Of a stretch of 64,000 bases of DNA, positions 48,901 to 56,643 are shown piece after piece. How positions within the stretch are numbered: the stretch's first letter is position 1; every line of letters starts with the position of its first letter. The stretch comes from an uncultured Lachnospiraceae bacterium (GTDB lineage Bacteria; Bacillota; Clostridia; Lachnospirales; Lachnospiraceae). The notes beneath the pieces are model-generated. The model did not search any database and had not been told where the DNA came from. It saw only the letters and a program-made list of their open reading frames with translations. The stretch spans positions 1-64,000 of the forward strand of contig ONAD01000016.1 of the NCBI GenBank assembly GCA_900315735.1, written 5' to 3'. Position numbers and translations under genes: made by a program.

Positions 48901-49105
48901 AAAGGTGGAACTGACCGAAGAAGTGATTGAAGAGCTTCTGACAAAAGGATATACCGCTAAAAAAATAACCGGATTTACTTCGAAAGCAGGAAATGTATTT
49001 GATACCTGTCTTAAGTTTGAAGAGGATGAAATCCGTTTTGATTTTGACCGGAAACCGGAAGAAGAAAGAGAGGAAGAGAAAGATGGAACAGTGCAAAATC
49101 AATAA
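45911..49105 (+). CDS. topB: DNA topoisomerase III with four C-terminal Toprim_Crpt repeats
   Basis: The start is TTG 45911, nine bases after GGAGG. The 1,064 residues include the Toprim domain (SLIITEKPSVAREFARIL...DAGKEGQ) and the type IA core with the active-site Tyr in LTTYPRTDARVLS (~residue 335). Typical TopB proteins end near residue 700; this one adds four ~100-residue repeats starting at about 675, 774, 874 and 970, each beginning CPxCxG and carrying GFTSKN(K/G)KKF. The first three have a second Cys pair (GYGCxNY...CRF). These are probably zinc-binding DNA contacts. It relaxes negatively supercoiled DNA and decatenates. Confidence 0.94.
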   Translation: MGKSLIITEKPSVAREFARILGVSGRNDGYIEDNNYAITWCVGHLVEMVYPEEYDIKYKKWKLEDLPFLPKDYKYNVIPSVSKQYDIVHKLLHREDIDTVYWAGDAGKEGQTIEENIRRFGGVREGMKELRVWIDSQTEEEIKRGIAEAKPMSDYDNLANSGIMRTIEDYAMGINFSRVMSVKYGNLLNDAAGTKSYTAIAVGRVMTCVLGMVVIREREIRNFVETPFYRVVGNFFDAEIEGEWKAVEGSAYYASPLLYKENGFKEKTHAEKLIEDLTNKTAIVKTVDKGISKKRAPLLFNLAELQAECSKRFKISPDETLQVAQDLYERKLTTYPRTDARVLSSAVAKEISKNIRGLRSFEPVAPFVQNIMEHGLYKNIGKSSYTDDSKITDHYAIIPTGQVNEYKSLTELQKRVYELIVRRFLSIFYPPAQYQTVKLTIGIEKESFFAGAKVLKVPGYLEIAGRPDTKEKREKEDGDGEESSPKNSAALLKLADSLKEGDTAEVKEFLVKEGKTSPPKRYTSGSMVLAMENAGQLIEEEELREQIKGSGIGTSATRAEIIKKLVRIGYLALNKKTQVLTPEALGEMVYEVVNMTVPALLNPKMTASWEKGLDGITQGTVPMEDYREKLEEFIRKETVSMISENLTSQIAGQIRPLAGSNAKDMKAKVKIGATCPVCGGEIETTPFGYGCSNYNKDGSGCRFAIGSIAGRELNDEEVKQLLSEGRTGVLKGFTSKNKKKFSACLVMTKDEEGKPNITFDFSQNEPETIEGVSCPLCGGAIEIKPFGYGCANYNAEDEASCRFAIGKIAGKDLSTAQVKELLTNGRTGTIRGFTSKNKKKFDACLMLGEDENGKKVLKFDFEHVEAKKVKDVKCPLCQGDIVQTPFGYGCANYDRNKEDSCRFSIGKIAGVKLKETQVKALLLTGKTEIITGFKSKNGKKFDAPLKLTEDGRIEFDFPERPKPEETKVKCPKCGALLKKSQWYYECDCGFRVNRYVAKVELTEEVIEELLTKGYTAKKITGFTSKAGNVFDTCLKFEEDEIRFDFDRKPEEEREEEKDGTVQNQ

Positions 49106-49754
49106 TATGTACACATTAGAGGAGACAATCGCAAAGGATTATCTTGTACAATTTACTTATCCGTGGGAGGCACTTGCCGGAATCGGAGATTATATCAAAG
49201 AACTGGGTAAAACATTGAATCCGGATGTTTATGAACAGAAAGGTGAGAATATCTGGGTGGCAAAATCTGCTACCGTAGCACCGACAGCATGTTTAAATGG
49301 CCCTTTAATTATTGATGAAAATGCCGAAATACGCCATTGCGCATTCATTCGTGGCAATGCGATTGTCGGAAAAGGAACTGTAGTAGGTAATTCTACCGAG
49401 TTAAAGAATGTCATTCTTTTTAACTCTGTTCAGGTACCACACTATAATTATGTGGGAGATTCCATTTTAGGATATAAGTCACACATGGGAGCAGGTTCTA
49501 TCACGTCCAATGTAAAATCTGATAAGACACTGGTGGTAGTAAAATCTGCTGATGAGAAGATTGAAACCGGACGTAAGAAATTCGGTGCCATGTTAGGAGA
49601 TTTTGTAGAGGTTGGCTGTAATTCCGTATTGAATCCGGGAACAGTCATCGGACCACATACCAATATTTATCCGCTTTCCCCGGTACGTGGAGTGGTTCCG
49701 GCACATTCCATTTATAAGAATAAGAATGAAATCGTAAGCAAAGTAGAAGACTAA
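49083..49754 (+). CDS. Left-handed beta-helix nucleotidyl/acyltransferase-like protein
   Basis: The start at ATG 49083 lies inside the last 23 bases of topB, behind GAGAGGAAGAG; ATG 49107 is possible but lacks a ribosome site. The 223 residues show hexapeptide repeats (AEIRHCAFIRGNAIVGKGTVVGNSTELKNVILFNSVQVPHYNYVGDSILG) typical of the GlmU C-terminal or sugar-nucleotide transferase group. No nucleotidyltransferase domain is present. It may acetylate a sugar nucleotide; the substrate is unknown. Strong translational coupling to topB is unexpected. Confidence 0.82.
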   Translation: MEQCKINNMYTLEETIAKDYLVQFTYPWEALAGIGDYIKELGKTLNPDVYEQKGENIWVAKSATVAPTACLNGPLIIDENAEIRHCAFIRGNAIVGKGTVVGNSTELKNVILFNSVQVPHYNYVGDSILGYKSHMGAGSITSNVKSDKTLVVVKSADEKIETGRKKFGAMLGDFVEVGCNSVLNPGTVIGPHTNIYPLSPVRGVVPAHSIYKNKNEIVSKVED

Positions 49755-49844
49755 TCGGATGGAAAATTACTCGCAGAAGTTACCGGCGACAGCTGTTTAC
49801 AGAAAACTGACAATAGAAAATTAAGAAATGAATGGTTGACAAAA

Positions 49845-49895
49845 ACAGTTATATGCATTACTGTATTAATTAAGTAATACATATAGCTGTTTTTT
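49845..49895 (+). terminator. Terminator after the beta-helix protein gene
   Basis: A long stem (49845-49861 with 49874-49890, one mismatch) is followed by five T. Confidence 0.85.
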
Positions 49896-49899
49896 AGTT

Positions 49900-49948
49900 G
49901 GGCGAGAATTTCGCAAAGCTCATTTCTCGTAGTATATGCGGGAAGCTT
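49900..49948 (+). repeat. Terminator-adjacent hairpin repeat, copy D
   Basis: CGAGAAT..ATTTCTCG stem around TTCGCAAAGCTC, then TAGTATATGCGGGAAGC. It begins about five bases after the T tract of the terminator. Confidence 0.7.
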
Positions 49949-49983
49949 AATAAGTGTATTTTTCGTGATTTTGGAGGGTGAAA

Positions 49984-50697
49984 ATGTTAGAAGTACAAGA
50001 GCTTACAAAGAAATATGGAAAGAATGTTGCAGTAGACCATGTCAGTTTTATGGTGCAGGATGGTCAGGTTGGAATCCTGCTGGGACCAAATGGTGCCGGA
50101 AAATCAACTATTATAAAGAGTATTGCAGGACTCCTTCGCTATGAAGGCGGTGTTGGCATCAATGGAATGAAGGCAAGAAGTCTGGAAGCTAAGAAAATAT
50201 TTGGCTATGTACCGGAGATTCCGGCAATGTTTGAAGCACTGACGGTGCGGGAACATATCGAATATGTAAAGAGAGCATATAACAGCAATATTACAGAGGA
50301 AGAAATCGATGCACTGCTGACACGTTTTGAACTTCTTGATAAACAGGAGAAGCTTGGAAACGAATTGTCCAAAGGAATGATGCAGAAGGTCAGTATCTGT
50401 TGCGCGCTTGCCATTCATCCAAAGGTTGTGATGTTGGATGAACCTATGGTGGGACTTGACCCGGCAGCAATAAAAGAATTGAAAGAAGTTGTGCTGGAGT
50501 TAAAAGAGAAAGGCTGTACCATTCTTATCAGTACCCATATGCTTGAAATGGTAAAAGATTTATGGGATGTGATGTTTGTAATGGAACAAGGAAAAATTAT
50601 AGCAACATTTAATAAAGAAGAAATTGCTGATAAAGACATAGAAGAACTGTTCTTTGAAGTGACAGAACCAAAGGTGGGTGGTGAAGAACATGAGTAG
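49984..50697 (+). CDS. ABC transporter ATPase (exporter type)
   Basis: The start at ATG 49984 is six bases after GGAGG. The 237 residues contain Walker A GPNGAGKS, signature LSKGMMQKVSICCAL and Walker B VVMLDEPMVGLD, typical of the CcmA/YxlF exporter group. It overlaps the following permease gene by eight bases. Confidence 0.92.
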   Translation: MLEVQELTKKYGKNVAVDHVSFMVQDGQVGILLGPNGAGKSTIIKSIAGLLRYEGGVGINGMKARSLEAKKIFGYVPEIPAMFEALTVREHIEYVKRAYNSNITEEEIDALLTRFELLDKQEKLGNELSKGMMQKVSICCALAIHPKVVMLDEPMVGLDPAAIKELKEVVLELKEKGCTILISTHMLEMVKDLWDVMFVMEQGKIIATFNKEEIADKDIEELFFEVTEPKVGGEEHE

Positions 50698-52267
50698 TCT
50701 TTCCTTTGTTTTTTCCCGGACCATTAAGAATAAAGTGAAGCGGAGTATGAAACGGCCACAGACTTATATTGCGCTGGTATTTGTTGTTTTATATGCAGCA
50801 CTGGTGTTGTATGGATTTGGTTCCATGTCTGTTGATTTCGGATTAAACAGTCCGGAAGGAATTGCAACTGTTTTATCGGTAGTGATGATTATGATTGTTC
50901 CGGCAAATCTGATTTCCTATATCAAAAGAAAAGGATTACTGTTCCGCCCGTCAGAAGTACATTTTGTATTTGCAGCGCCGGAAGAACCGAAGAAGGTAAT
51001 TCTCCATGCCGGAAAGAAGCAGTTCTTAACCAGTTTTATTGTTGAGGTATTCGTACTGATTCTTGGAATTGGTGTATTTGGTGTTACTCCTTATAAGATG
51101 ATTTTATATTTCCTTTATGCAGGCGTATTGGAAAATGTTTTAGAGGGCGCGTTAATGATTATCTGCTATGGAAATGAAACCCTTCCAAAACAGTTCTTTA
51201 CCGTACTTACTTATATTATGTATGGAGTAATGGCAGCTTTTGCACTGGTGGCAATCTACTTTGTTTCGGTGAAAGGCATGCAGTTATCTGTGTTTGTGGA
51301 CTTAATCCAGCTTCCGGTGGTACAGCTGATTCCGATTATAGGCTGGGAAATTGCATTGATTCAGCTTATTATCATAGGTCCTGCAGGAATCAATGTGGTG
51401 GCAACCGTACTTCTTTTAATCAGTACTGTTTTGCTGGTACTTTATGCGAAAAAGATGAAGTGTATCGGAGAATTCTATGAAGATGCTGCAAAATTTGCAG
51501 AAGATTATGATGACCGGATGAAACGCTCGAAAAAGGGCGAGGTCGTAGTGGGAAATGGCAAGAAAAAGTATTTGCGGAATGTAAAGATGGCTTATAAGGG
51601 AACTTACGCTAAAGCAATTTTCTACCGGCAGGTATTAGAATACCGTAAAAACCGTTTCTTTATCTTTGGCTGGAATTCGGTGCTGTTTCTGGTTATAGGT
51701 GTGGCAATTGCGGTTGTTTCTTATTATAATAAAATTTCCAGCCAGCCTTTTAAAATGTTTGTAATTCCGGGCGTCATTGCCTATGTTATCTTTATTTTCA
51801 GCGGTTATAAGACGAAGTGGTCGAAGGAACTGGCAAATCCATATACCTATCTGATTCCGGACAGCAATTTTAAGAAAATGTGGTATGCCACCAAAATGGA
51901 GCATATCCGTGCGCTGATTGACGGACTTCTGATTACGCTGCCGGGCAGTATCGTAATGGGACTTCAGGTGTCTTACATGATTTTGACCGTCATTTTATAT
52001 ATGTGCCTGAATGCAAATAAGCTTTATATGAATATGCTGGCAGATGTCGTGATAGGGAAAATGTTTGGAGAACTGGGCAGAACAATTCTTCGGATGCTGT
52101 TCCAGGGACTGGTATTATGTGTCGGAATCATTGTGGCAGTAGCCGCGGGAGCGTTCATTTCCGTGACTGCAGGATTCATTATGATGATAGTCGTTGTATT
52201 CCTGCTGACACTGGTTGGAGCAATCGGAGCATCCTTTGCATTTGAGCGGATGGAGGCATTAGATTAA
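50690..52267 (+). CDS. Putative ABC exporter membrane subunit
   Basis: The start at ATG 50690 overlaps the ATPase gene. The 525 residues have about ten to twelve helices in two blocks (~28-270 and ~330-520) separated by a basic cytoplasmic stretch (KRSKKGEVVVGNGKKKYLRNV). The LFRPSEVHFVFAAPEEPKKVILHAGK segment is what I recall for the 'putative ABC exporter' family (PF16962). Substrate unknown; antibiotic peptides or lipids are typical for this class. Confidence 0.82.
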   Translation: MSSLSFVFSRTIKNKVKRSMKRPQTYIALVFVVLYAALVLYGFGSMSVDFGLNSPEGIATVLSVVMIMIVPANLISYIKRKGLLFRPSEVHFVFAAPEEPKKVILHAGKKQFLTSFIVEVFVLILGIGVFGVTPYKMILYFLYAGVLENVLEGALMIICYGNETLPKQFFTVLTYIMYGVMAAFALVAIYFVSVKGMQLSVFVDLIQLPVVQLIPIIGWEIALIQLIIIGPAGINVVATVLLLISTVLLVLYAKKMKCIGEFYEDAAKFAEDYDDRMKRSKKGEVVVGNGKKKYLRNVKMAYKGTYAKAIFYRQVLEYRKNRFFIFGWNSVLFLVIGVAIAVVSYYNKISSQPFKMFVIPGVIAYVIFIFSGYKTKWSKELANPYTYLIPDSNFKKMWYATKMEHIRALIDGLLITLPGSIVMGLQVSYMILTVILYMCLNANKLYMNMLADVVIGKMFGELGRTILRMLFQGLVLCVGIIVAVAAGAFISVTAGFIMMIVVVFLLTLVGAIGASFAFERMEALD

Positions 52268-52345
52268 CAAATTGAGAAAATTAAGGTGCATTTCCTGTAA
52301 AAAAGACTGGACTAATGTAAAAAAATGTGAGAAAATGAGGGCGGT

Positions 52346-52363
52346 GTGTTAAATGTATAACAA
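52346..52363. promoter_or_regulatory. Candidate Rex operator
   Basis: TGTTAA-ATGT-ATAACA matches the Rex consensus TTGTTAANNNNTTAACAA except at two positions. It lies 43 bases before the NifU-like gene. A second inverted pair, TGTTAAA/TTTAACA (52347-52372), overlaps it. Confidence 0.5.
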
Positions 52364-52405
52364 AGTTTAACATGATATATATTTCATATCGAAAGGAGTC
52401 TTATA

Positions 52406-53098
52406 ATGATTTACACGAAGGAAGTCGAAAACATGTGTCCTGTTGCCAAGGGCGCAAAACATGAGCCAGCTCCAATTCCAGAAGAAGGAAAATGGGTTCA
52501 TTCCAAAAAAATTGAAGATATTTCAGGATTTACACACGGTGTAGGCTGGTGTGCACCACAGCAGGGTGCCTGCAAGCTTTCATTAAATGTAAAGAATGGT
52601 GTGATTGAAGAAGCACTGGTTGAGACAATCGGATGCTCAGGTATGACACATTCAGCAGCAATGGCAGCAGAGGTTCTTCAGGGAAAAACAATTCTTGAAG
52701 CATTAAATACTGACCTTGTTTGTGACGCAATCAATACAGCAATGAGAGAATTATTCTTACAGATCGTTTACGGACGTACTCAGAGTGCATTCTCTGATGA
52801 CGGACTTGCAGTAGGTGCTGGTCTGGAAGATTTAGGAAAAGGACTTCGTTCCCAGGTTGGTACTATGTACGCAACAAAGGAGAAAGGTGTTCGTTACTTA
52901 GAGATGGCTGAAGGTTATGTAACAGGCATCGCTCTTGACGAGAACAACGAAGTTATCGGATATCAGTTCGTTTCTCTTGGAAAAATGACAGACTTTATCA
53001 AAAAAGGTGATGACCCTAACACTGCATGGGAAAAAGCAAAAGGCCAGTATGGTCGTGTAGCTGATGCTGTTAAGATCATTGACCCAAGAGAAGAGTAA
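52406..53098 (+). CDS. NifU-like iron-sulfur scaffold partner of GGGtGRT protein
   Basis: AAAGGAG lies seven bases before the ATG. The 230 residues show an IscU/NifU-N-like fold with Cys at 49, 56 and 77 (HGVGWCAPQQGACKLSL and VETIGCSGMTHSAAMAAEVLQGK), suited to holding an Fe-S cluster, plus an N-terminal Cys11. It lacks the classical NifU spacing, so it is a distinct branch. It is consistently next to the GGGtGRT gene in Clostridia (from memory). Its codon choice (AAC, TTC, GGT, GCT) indicates high expression. Confidence 0.85.
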   Translation: MIYTKEVENMCPVAKGAKHEPAPIPEEGKWVHSKKIEDISGFTHGVGWCAPQQGACKLSLNVKNGVIEEALVETIGCSGMTHSAAMAAEVLQGKTILEALNTDLVCDAINTAMRELFLQIVYGRTQSAFSDDGLAVGAGLEDLGKGLRSQVGTMYATKEKGVRYLEMAEGYVTGIALDENNEVIGYQFVSLGKMTDFIKKGDDPNTAWEKAKGQYGRVADAVKIIDPREE

Positions 53099-53117
53099 GA
53101 AAGGAGAGACGAAGATA

Positions 53118-54128
53118 ATGGCATTATTTGAAGGATATGAAAGAAGAATTGACCAGATTAACGCTGTATTAAACAGCTATGGTATCAGCTCTATTGAAGA
53201 AGCTGAAAAAATTACAAAAGATGCTGGACTTGATGTATATGATCAGGTAAAGAAAATCCAGCCTATCTGTTTCGAGAACGCTTGCTGGGCTTACACTATA
53301 GGTGCAGCAATCGCAATCAAAAAAGGATGCAAAAGAGCTGCTGATGCTGCTGCAGCAATCGGTGAAGGTCTTCAGGCATTCTGTATTCCAGGTTCTGTTG
53401 CTGACCACAGAAAAGTAGGTCTTGGACATGGTAACCTTGGAAAAATGTTATTAGAGGAAGAGACAGAGTGCTTCTGTTTCTTAGCTGGACACGAATCCTT
53501 TGCAGCTGCTGAAGGTGCAATCGGAATCGCTGAGAAAGCAAACAAAGTACGTCAGAAACCACTTCGTGTTATCTTAAACGGACTTGGAAAAGATGCTGCA
53601 CAGATTATTTCACGTATCAACGGATTTACATTTGTTGAGACACAGTATGATTACAAAGCAGCTAAACTTAACGTTGTATATGAAAAAGCATATTCTAACG
53701 GACTTCGTGCAACTGTAAAATGTTACGGTGCTGATGATGTTCAGGAAGGTGTTGCAATCATGCATCATGAGAACGTAGGTGTTTCCATTACCGGTAACTC
53801 TACCAACCCAACACGTTTCCAGCATCCGGTTGCAGGTACATACAAGAAAGAATGTATCGAGCAGGGTAAGAAATACTTCTCTGTAGCATCCGGCGGTGGT
53901 ACAGGACGTACTCTTCACCCAGATAACATGGCTGCAGGTCCTGCTTCTTATGGTATGACAGATACTATGGGACGTATGCACTCTGATGCACAGTTTGCAG
54001 GTTCTTCTTCCGTACCAGCTCACGTTGAGATGATGGGCTTAATCGGAATGGGTAACAACCCAATGGTAGGTGCTACTGTAGCAGTTGCCGTTTCTGTTGA
54101 GGAAGCAGCAAAAGCTGGCAAGTTCTAA
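53118..54128 (+). CDS. GGGtGRT family protein
   Basis: The start at ATG 53118 follows AAGGAGAG. The 336 residues carry the family's name motif GGGTGRT at 259-265, within VASGGGTGRTLHPDNMAAG, and a Gly/Met-rich C-terminus (GLIGMGNNPMVGATVAVAV). The family has no known function. The glycine-rich loops suggest nucleotide or cofactor binding, and the partner suggests Fe-S chemistry. Codon choice again indicates high expression. It is 19 bases after the NifU-like gene and ends at terminators. Confidence 0.9.
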   Translation: MALFEGYERRIDQINAVLNSYGISSIEEAEKITKDAGLDVYDQVKKIQPICFENACWAYTIGAAIAIKKGCKRAADAAAAIGEGLQAFCIPGSVADHRKVGLGHGNLGKMLLEEETECFCFLAGHESFAAAEGAIGIAEKANKVRQKPLRVILNGLGKDAAQIISRINGFTFVETQYDYKAAKLNVVYEKAYSNGLRATVKCYGADDVQEGVAIMHHENVGVSITGNSTNPTRFQHPVAGTYKKECIEQGKKYFSVASGGGTGRTLHPDNMAAGPASYGMTDTMGRMHSDAQFAGSSSVPAHVEMMGLIGMGNNPMVGATVAVAVSVEEAAKAGKF

Positions 54129-54177
54129 GAAAAGTGTATAAAAATCAACACTTTTGAGAGTTGAAGCGTAATTTTAG

Positions 54178-54210
54178 GGAGCTATTCTTTGCGGATAGCT
54201 CCTTTTTTAA
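54178..54210 (+). terminator. Terminator after the GGGtGRT gene
   Basis: GGAGCTAT and ATAGCTCC pair, followed by six T. An additional hairpin, AAAGTGT..ACACTTT, lies at about 54133-54155. Confidence 0.9.
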
Positions 54211-54272
54211 TATCCTTTTTTATGATTATTCGACGTTATTAATGGGGCGAGTACATTTGTGGTTGTCAAGAC

Positions 54273-54300
54273 TTGAAGTTATAAAAGTGTGTGATAGAAT
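54273..54300 (+). promoter_or_regulatory. Promoter of the 31-residue gene
   Basis: TTGAAG (54273-54278) and TAGAAT (54295-54300) spaced by 16 bases. Confidence 0.6.
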
Positions 54301-54329
54301 AAATCTCACCATATGCGGGAGGTGATATC

Positions 54330-54425
54330 ATGAAAAAAGAAAAATTAAAGAAAAAAGTCATTACGATAGTGTATTTTGATGGGAAAAAGAGAAAAAAAGA
54401 GAAACGGGTAATATGGACAAAGTAA
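54330..54425 (+). CDS. Tiny basic protein, 31 residues
   Basis: The ATG follows GGGAGGTGATATC, a near-perfect complement to the 16S rRNA end. The peptide has a basic head (MKKEKLKKK), a short hydrophobic strand (VITIVYFDG) and a basic tail (KKRKKEKRVIWTK). It has its own promoter and a perfect terminator three bases after its stop, so it forms a complete single-gene unit. No family is recognised. It could bind RNA or membrane. Confidence 0.65.
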   Translation: MKKEKLKKKVITIVYFDGKKRKKEKRVIWTK

Positions 54426-54427
54426 CA

Positions 54428-54467
54428 TTAAGGGAAAGAGCTTTTGAAAGCTCTTTCCCTTTTTTAT
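54428..54467 (+). terminator. Terminator after the 31-residue gene
   Basis: AAGGGAAAGAGCTTT and AAAGCTCTTTCCC form a long stem followed by six T. It is among the strongest terminators in the window. Confidence 0.95.
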
Positions 54468-54565
54468 ATAAGGTATAACAATAACAGGCAACTAAACATG
54501 ATGGATATTGCATCGGAGATACTGATGCAGATAACAGTTTGAAAACTGATTCTGGCAAAATTCTA

Positions 54566-54594
54566 CTGACATTTTCATTTCATCATGTTATAAT
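54566..54594 (+). promoter_or_regulatory. Promoter of the PD-(D/E)XK gene
   Basis: CTGACA (54566-54571) and TATAAT (54589-54594) spaced by 17 bases. It would give a 5' leader of about 225 bases whose ends (AAAAGCTT near 54599 and AAGCTTTT near 54718) can pair. Nothing else is recognised in the gap. Confidence 0.65.
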
Positions 54595-54826
54595 ACATTA
54601 AAAGCTTGATATTTCTATATACATTTCAATGGCACATAGCCAGTCAGAAGTATACCGGTATTCTATCATTTCGCCGGGTTCAACACATAACCTGATATGA
54701 CAACAGGAATTTTCAAAGCTTTTATTTCACATTAAATGAAGCGGAGAGAATTCTTTCAGACAAAGGTTGTTGCGGTTAAGTGACATTGAAAAAGTATACT
54801 CTCCAAGACAAAAGAAAGGAGAAGAA

Positions 54827-55750
54827 ATGTCAGGAAAAACAGAAAAATTACAATGGCATCCGGCGTTTTGTGCAGCAACAGAACTGGAACTGCGACAAGA
54901 TTTGGATGTACTGGAATTAATTCCGGAGTATAATTTAAGTAAGAAACCACTTCAGATTGATCTTGTAATTATTAAAAAGAGGGATTGGAAGCGGACGTTA
55001 CAAAATGAAATTGGTCATATTATGAAGGGACACAATATTCTGGAATATAAGGGACCGGGAGATGAATTGACGATAGATTCCTTCTTCAAGGTAATAGGAT
55101 ATGCCAGCTTGTATAAGGCACAAGGGATAGCAGTCAATAAAATCCCAGCATCTGAGGTGACAGTATCATTTTTTCGGAATGCCTATCCGAAGGCACTTTT
55201 TCGGGAACTGAAAAAAGAAGGATATATCTTGGAGAAAAAATATCCTGGAATTTATTATGTAAGAGGAAAAGTTCCATTCCCGGTACAGATTGTAGTAACA
55301 AGTCAGTTAGAAAGAAAAGCTCATTGCAGCCTGCGGGTATTGACTACACAGGTCGATATGCAGGATGCAGAACTATTTTTGGAACAAATACATTATTTGG
55401 AAAGTAAGAATGAACGGAGCAACATTGATTCGGTACTTCAGGTAAGTGTAAATGCAAATAAGCAGGTATATAGTCTGTTAAGGAGGCAAAATGAGATGTG
55501 TGAAGCATTGCGTGAATTAATGAAAGATGAAATCGAAAAAGAATTGGAAAATAAATTGGAGCAGGGTGAAAAGCTGCAACTGATTCGTCTGGTAATCAAG
55601 AAGCTGCAAAAAGGCAACACGGTAGAGGAAACAGCCGATATGCTGGAAGAAGAGCCGGAAAATATCAGGAAGATATATGAAACTGCAGCAAACATGGCAC
55701 CGGATTATGATGTGGAAAAAATATATCAAAAACTGCAGAAATCAAAATAG
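54827..55750 (+). CDS. PD-(D/E)XK nuclease-like protein, Rpn/transposase-like
   Basis: The start at ATG 54827 follows AAAGGAGAAG; the frame extends further up without support. The 307 residues have a PD-(D/E)XK-like core: QIDLVII (Asp) and ILEYKG (ExK) at residues ~40-80. A C-terminal helical tail (LVIKKLQKGNTVEETADMLEEEPENIRKIYE) resembles those of Rpn-type putative recombination nucleases. The family is often multicopy in Lachnospiraceae. Whether it cuts DNA is untested. Confidence 0.75.
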   Translation: MSGKTEKLQWHPAFCAATELELRQDLDVLELIPEYNLSKKPLQIDLVIIKKRDWKRTLQNEIGHIMKGHNILEYKGPGDELTIDSFFKVIGYASLYKAQGIAVNKIPASEVTVSFFRNAYPKALFRELKKEGYILEKKYPGIYYVRGKVPFPVQIVVTSQLERKAHCSLRVLTTQVDMQDAELFLEQIHYLESKNERSNIDSVLQVSVNANKQVYSLLRRQNEMCEALRELMKDEIEKELENKLEQGEKLQLIRLVIKKLQKGNTVEETADMLEEEPENIRKIYETAANMAPDYDVEKIYQKLQKSK

Positions 55751-55792
55751 GAATATAACCAAGTAAGTTACTAAGGAAAATACGGAAAACAC

Positions 55793-55821
55793 TTGACAAA
55801 CATATTTCTATAAGATATAGT
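55793..55821 (+). promoter_or_regulatory. Promoter of the two-component/envelope locus
   Basis: TTGACA (55793-55798) and TATAGT (55816-55821) spaced by exactly 17 bases. Confidence 0.85.
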
Positions 55822-55827
55822 AAAAAA

Positions 55828-55968
55828 GTACTAGCTATTAAGCTAATATAATTTTTCATAACTCATGCCTCTCGGGCTCTTCGGAGTTCGGGAGGTACTC
55901 CCCGAAAATATGGTCAGGATTTTATCCTGGCTTTTTTAATTGTCAGGCATTTGCAAGGAGGGTATTAT
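55828..55968 (+). ncRNA. Structured leader RNA with alternative hairpins, candidate switch
   Basis: Hairpin 1 (55868-55879 with 55884-55895, loop TTCG, 12 bp) and hairpin 2 (55887-55894 with 55898-55906) share bases and cannot form together. A terminator follows before the response regulator gene. ATGCCT (about 55865) can also pair with AGGCAT (55944-55949) near the ribosome site. I do not recognise it as a known riboswitch class. Confidence 0.55.
55913..55937 (+). terminator. Leader terminator (attenuator)
   Basis: GTCAGGAT-TTT-ATCCTGGC followed by six T, 32 bases before the response regulator ATG. Confidence 0.8.
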
Positions 55969-56643
55969 ATGAAGTTACTTTATGCAGAAAACGAAGAAAG
56001 TATGGCAGAAGCTGTTACAGATATTCTTACCTTTCATAAGTACCAGGTTGATACGGTATATGATGGGGAAGAGGCGTTGGAATATGCCAGAAATGAACAG
56101 TATGATGGAATTATACTTGATATCATGATGCCAAAGCTGAGTGGACAGGAGGTTTTAGAGGCAATTCGAAAAGATGGCTGCCGTACACCGGTTTTATTAC
56201 TGACGGCAAAAGCAGAGGTAGAAGACCGGATTAAAGGACTGGATATGGGTGCAGATGATTATCTTCCGAAGCCATTTGTGATGGGAGAACTTTTGGCAAG
56301 GGTGCGTGCCATGCTGCGACGGAGAGAAGAATTTACACCGGATATATTAACCTGCGGAAATCTGTCTTTAAATATGCATAATTATGAATTAAGCAGTCCT
56401 TCCGGCAAATTTCTTTTACCAAAGTTAGAATATCAGTTAATGGAATTATTTATGCTGAATCAGGGTATTTACCTTGGCACAGAGGATATTTTAGTGAAAG
56501 TCTGGGGATATGATACGGATACGGAAGTCGGAACAGTCTGGGTATATATTTCTTATCTTCGTAAGAAAATTGAAGCATTAAATGCAACCGCAGTGATTCG
56601 GGCAAAAAGAGGCATTGGATATACGCTGGAGGAAACAGAATGA
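55969..56643 (+). CDS. OmpR-family response regulator
   Basis: The start at ATG 55969 follows AAGGAGGG. The 224 residues have a receiver domain with phospho-acceptor Asp51 (IILDIMMP) and Lys in LPKPF, then a winged-helix DNA-binding domain (~130-222) ending VWVYISYLRKKIEAL...RGIGYTLE. It overlaps the kinase gene by four bases (ATGA). The regulated genes are probably the downstream envelope genes and itself, by inference. Confidence 0.95.
   Translation: MKLLYAENEESMAEAVTDILTFHKYQVDTVYDGEEALEYARNEQYDGIILDIMMPKLSGQEVLEAIRKDGCRTPVLLLTAKAEVEDRIKGLDMGADDYLPKPFVMGELLARVRAMLRRREEFTPDILTCGNLSLNMHNYELSSPSGKFLLPKLEYQLMELFMLNQGIYLGTEDILVKVWGYDTDTEVGTVWVYISYLRKKIEALNATAVIRAKRGIGYTLEETE

Noticed and set aside
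49836-49841. TTGACA as a promoter for the ABC exporter
   Set aside because: No good -10 follows and the start would lie inside the terminator hairpin.
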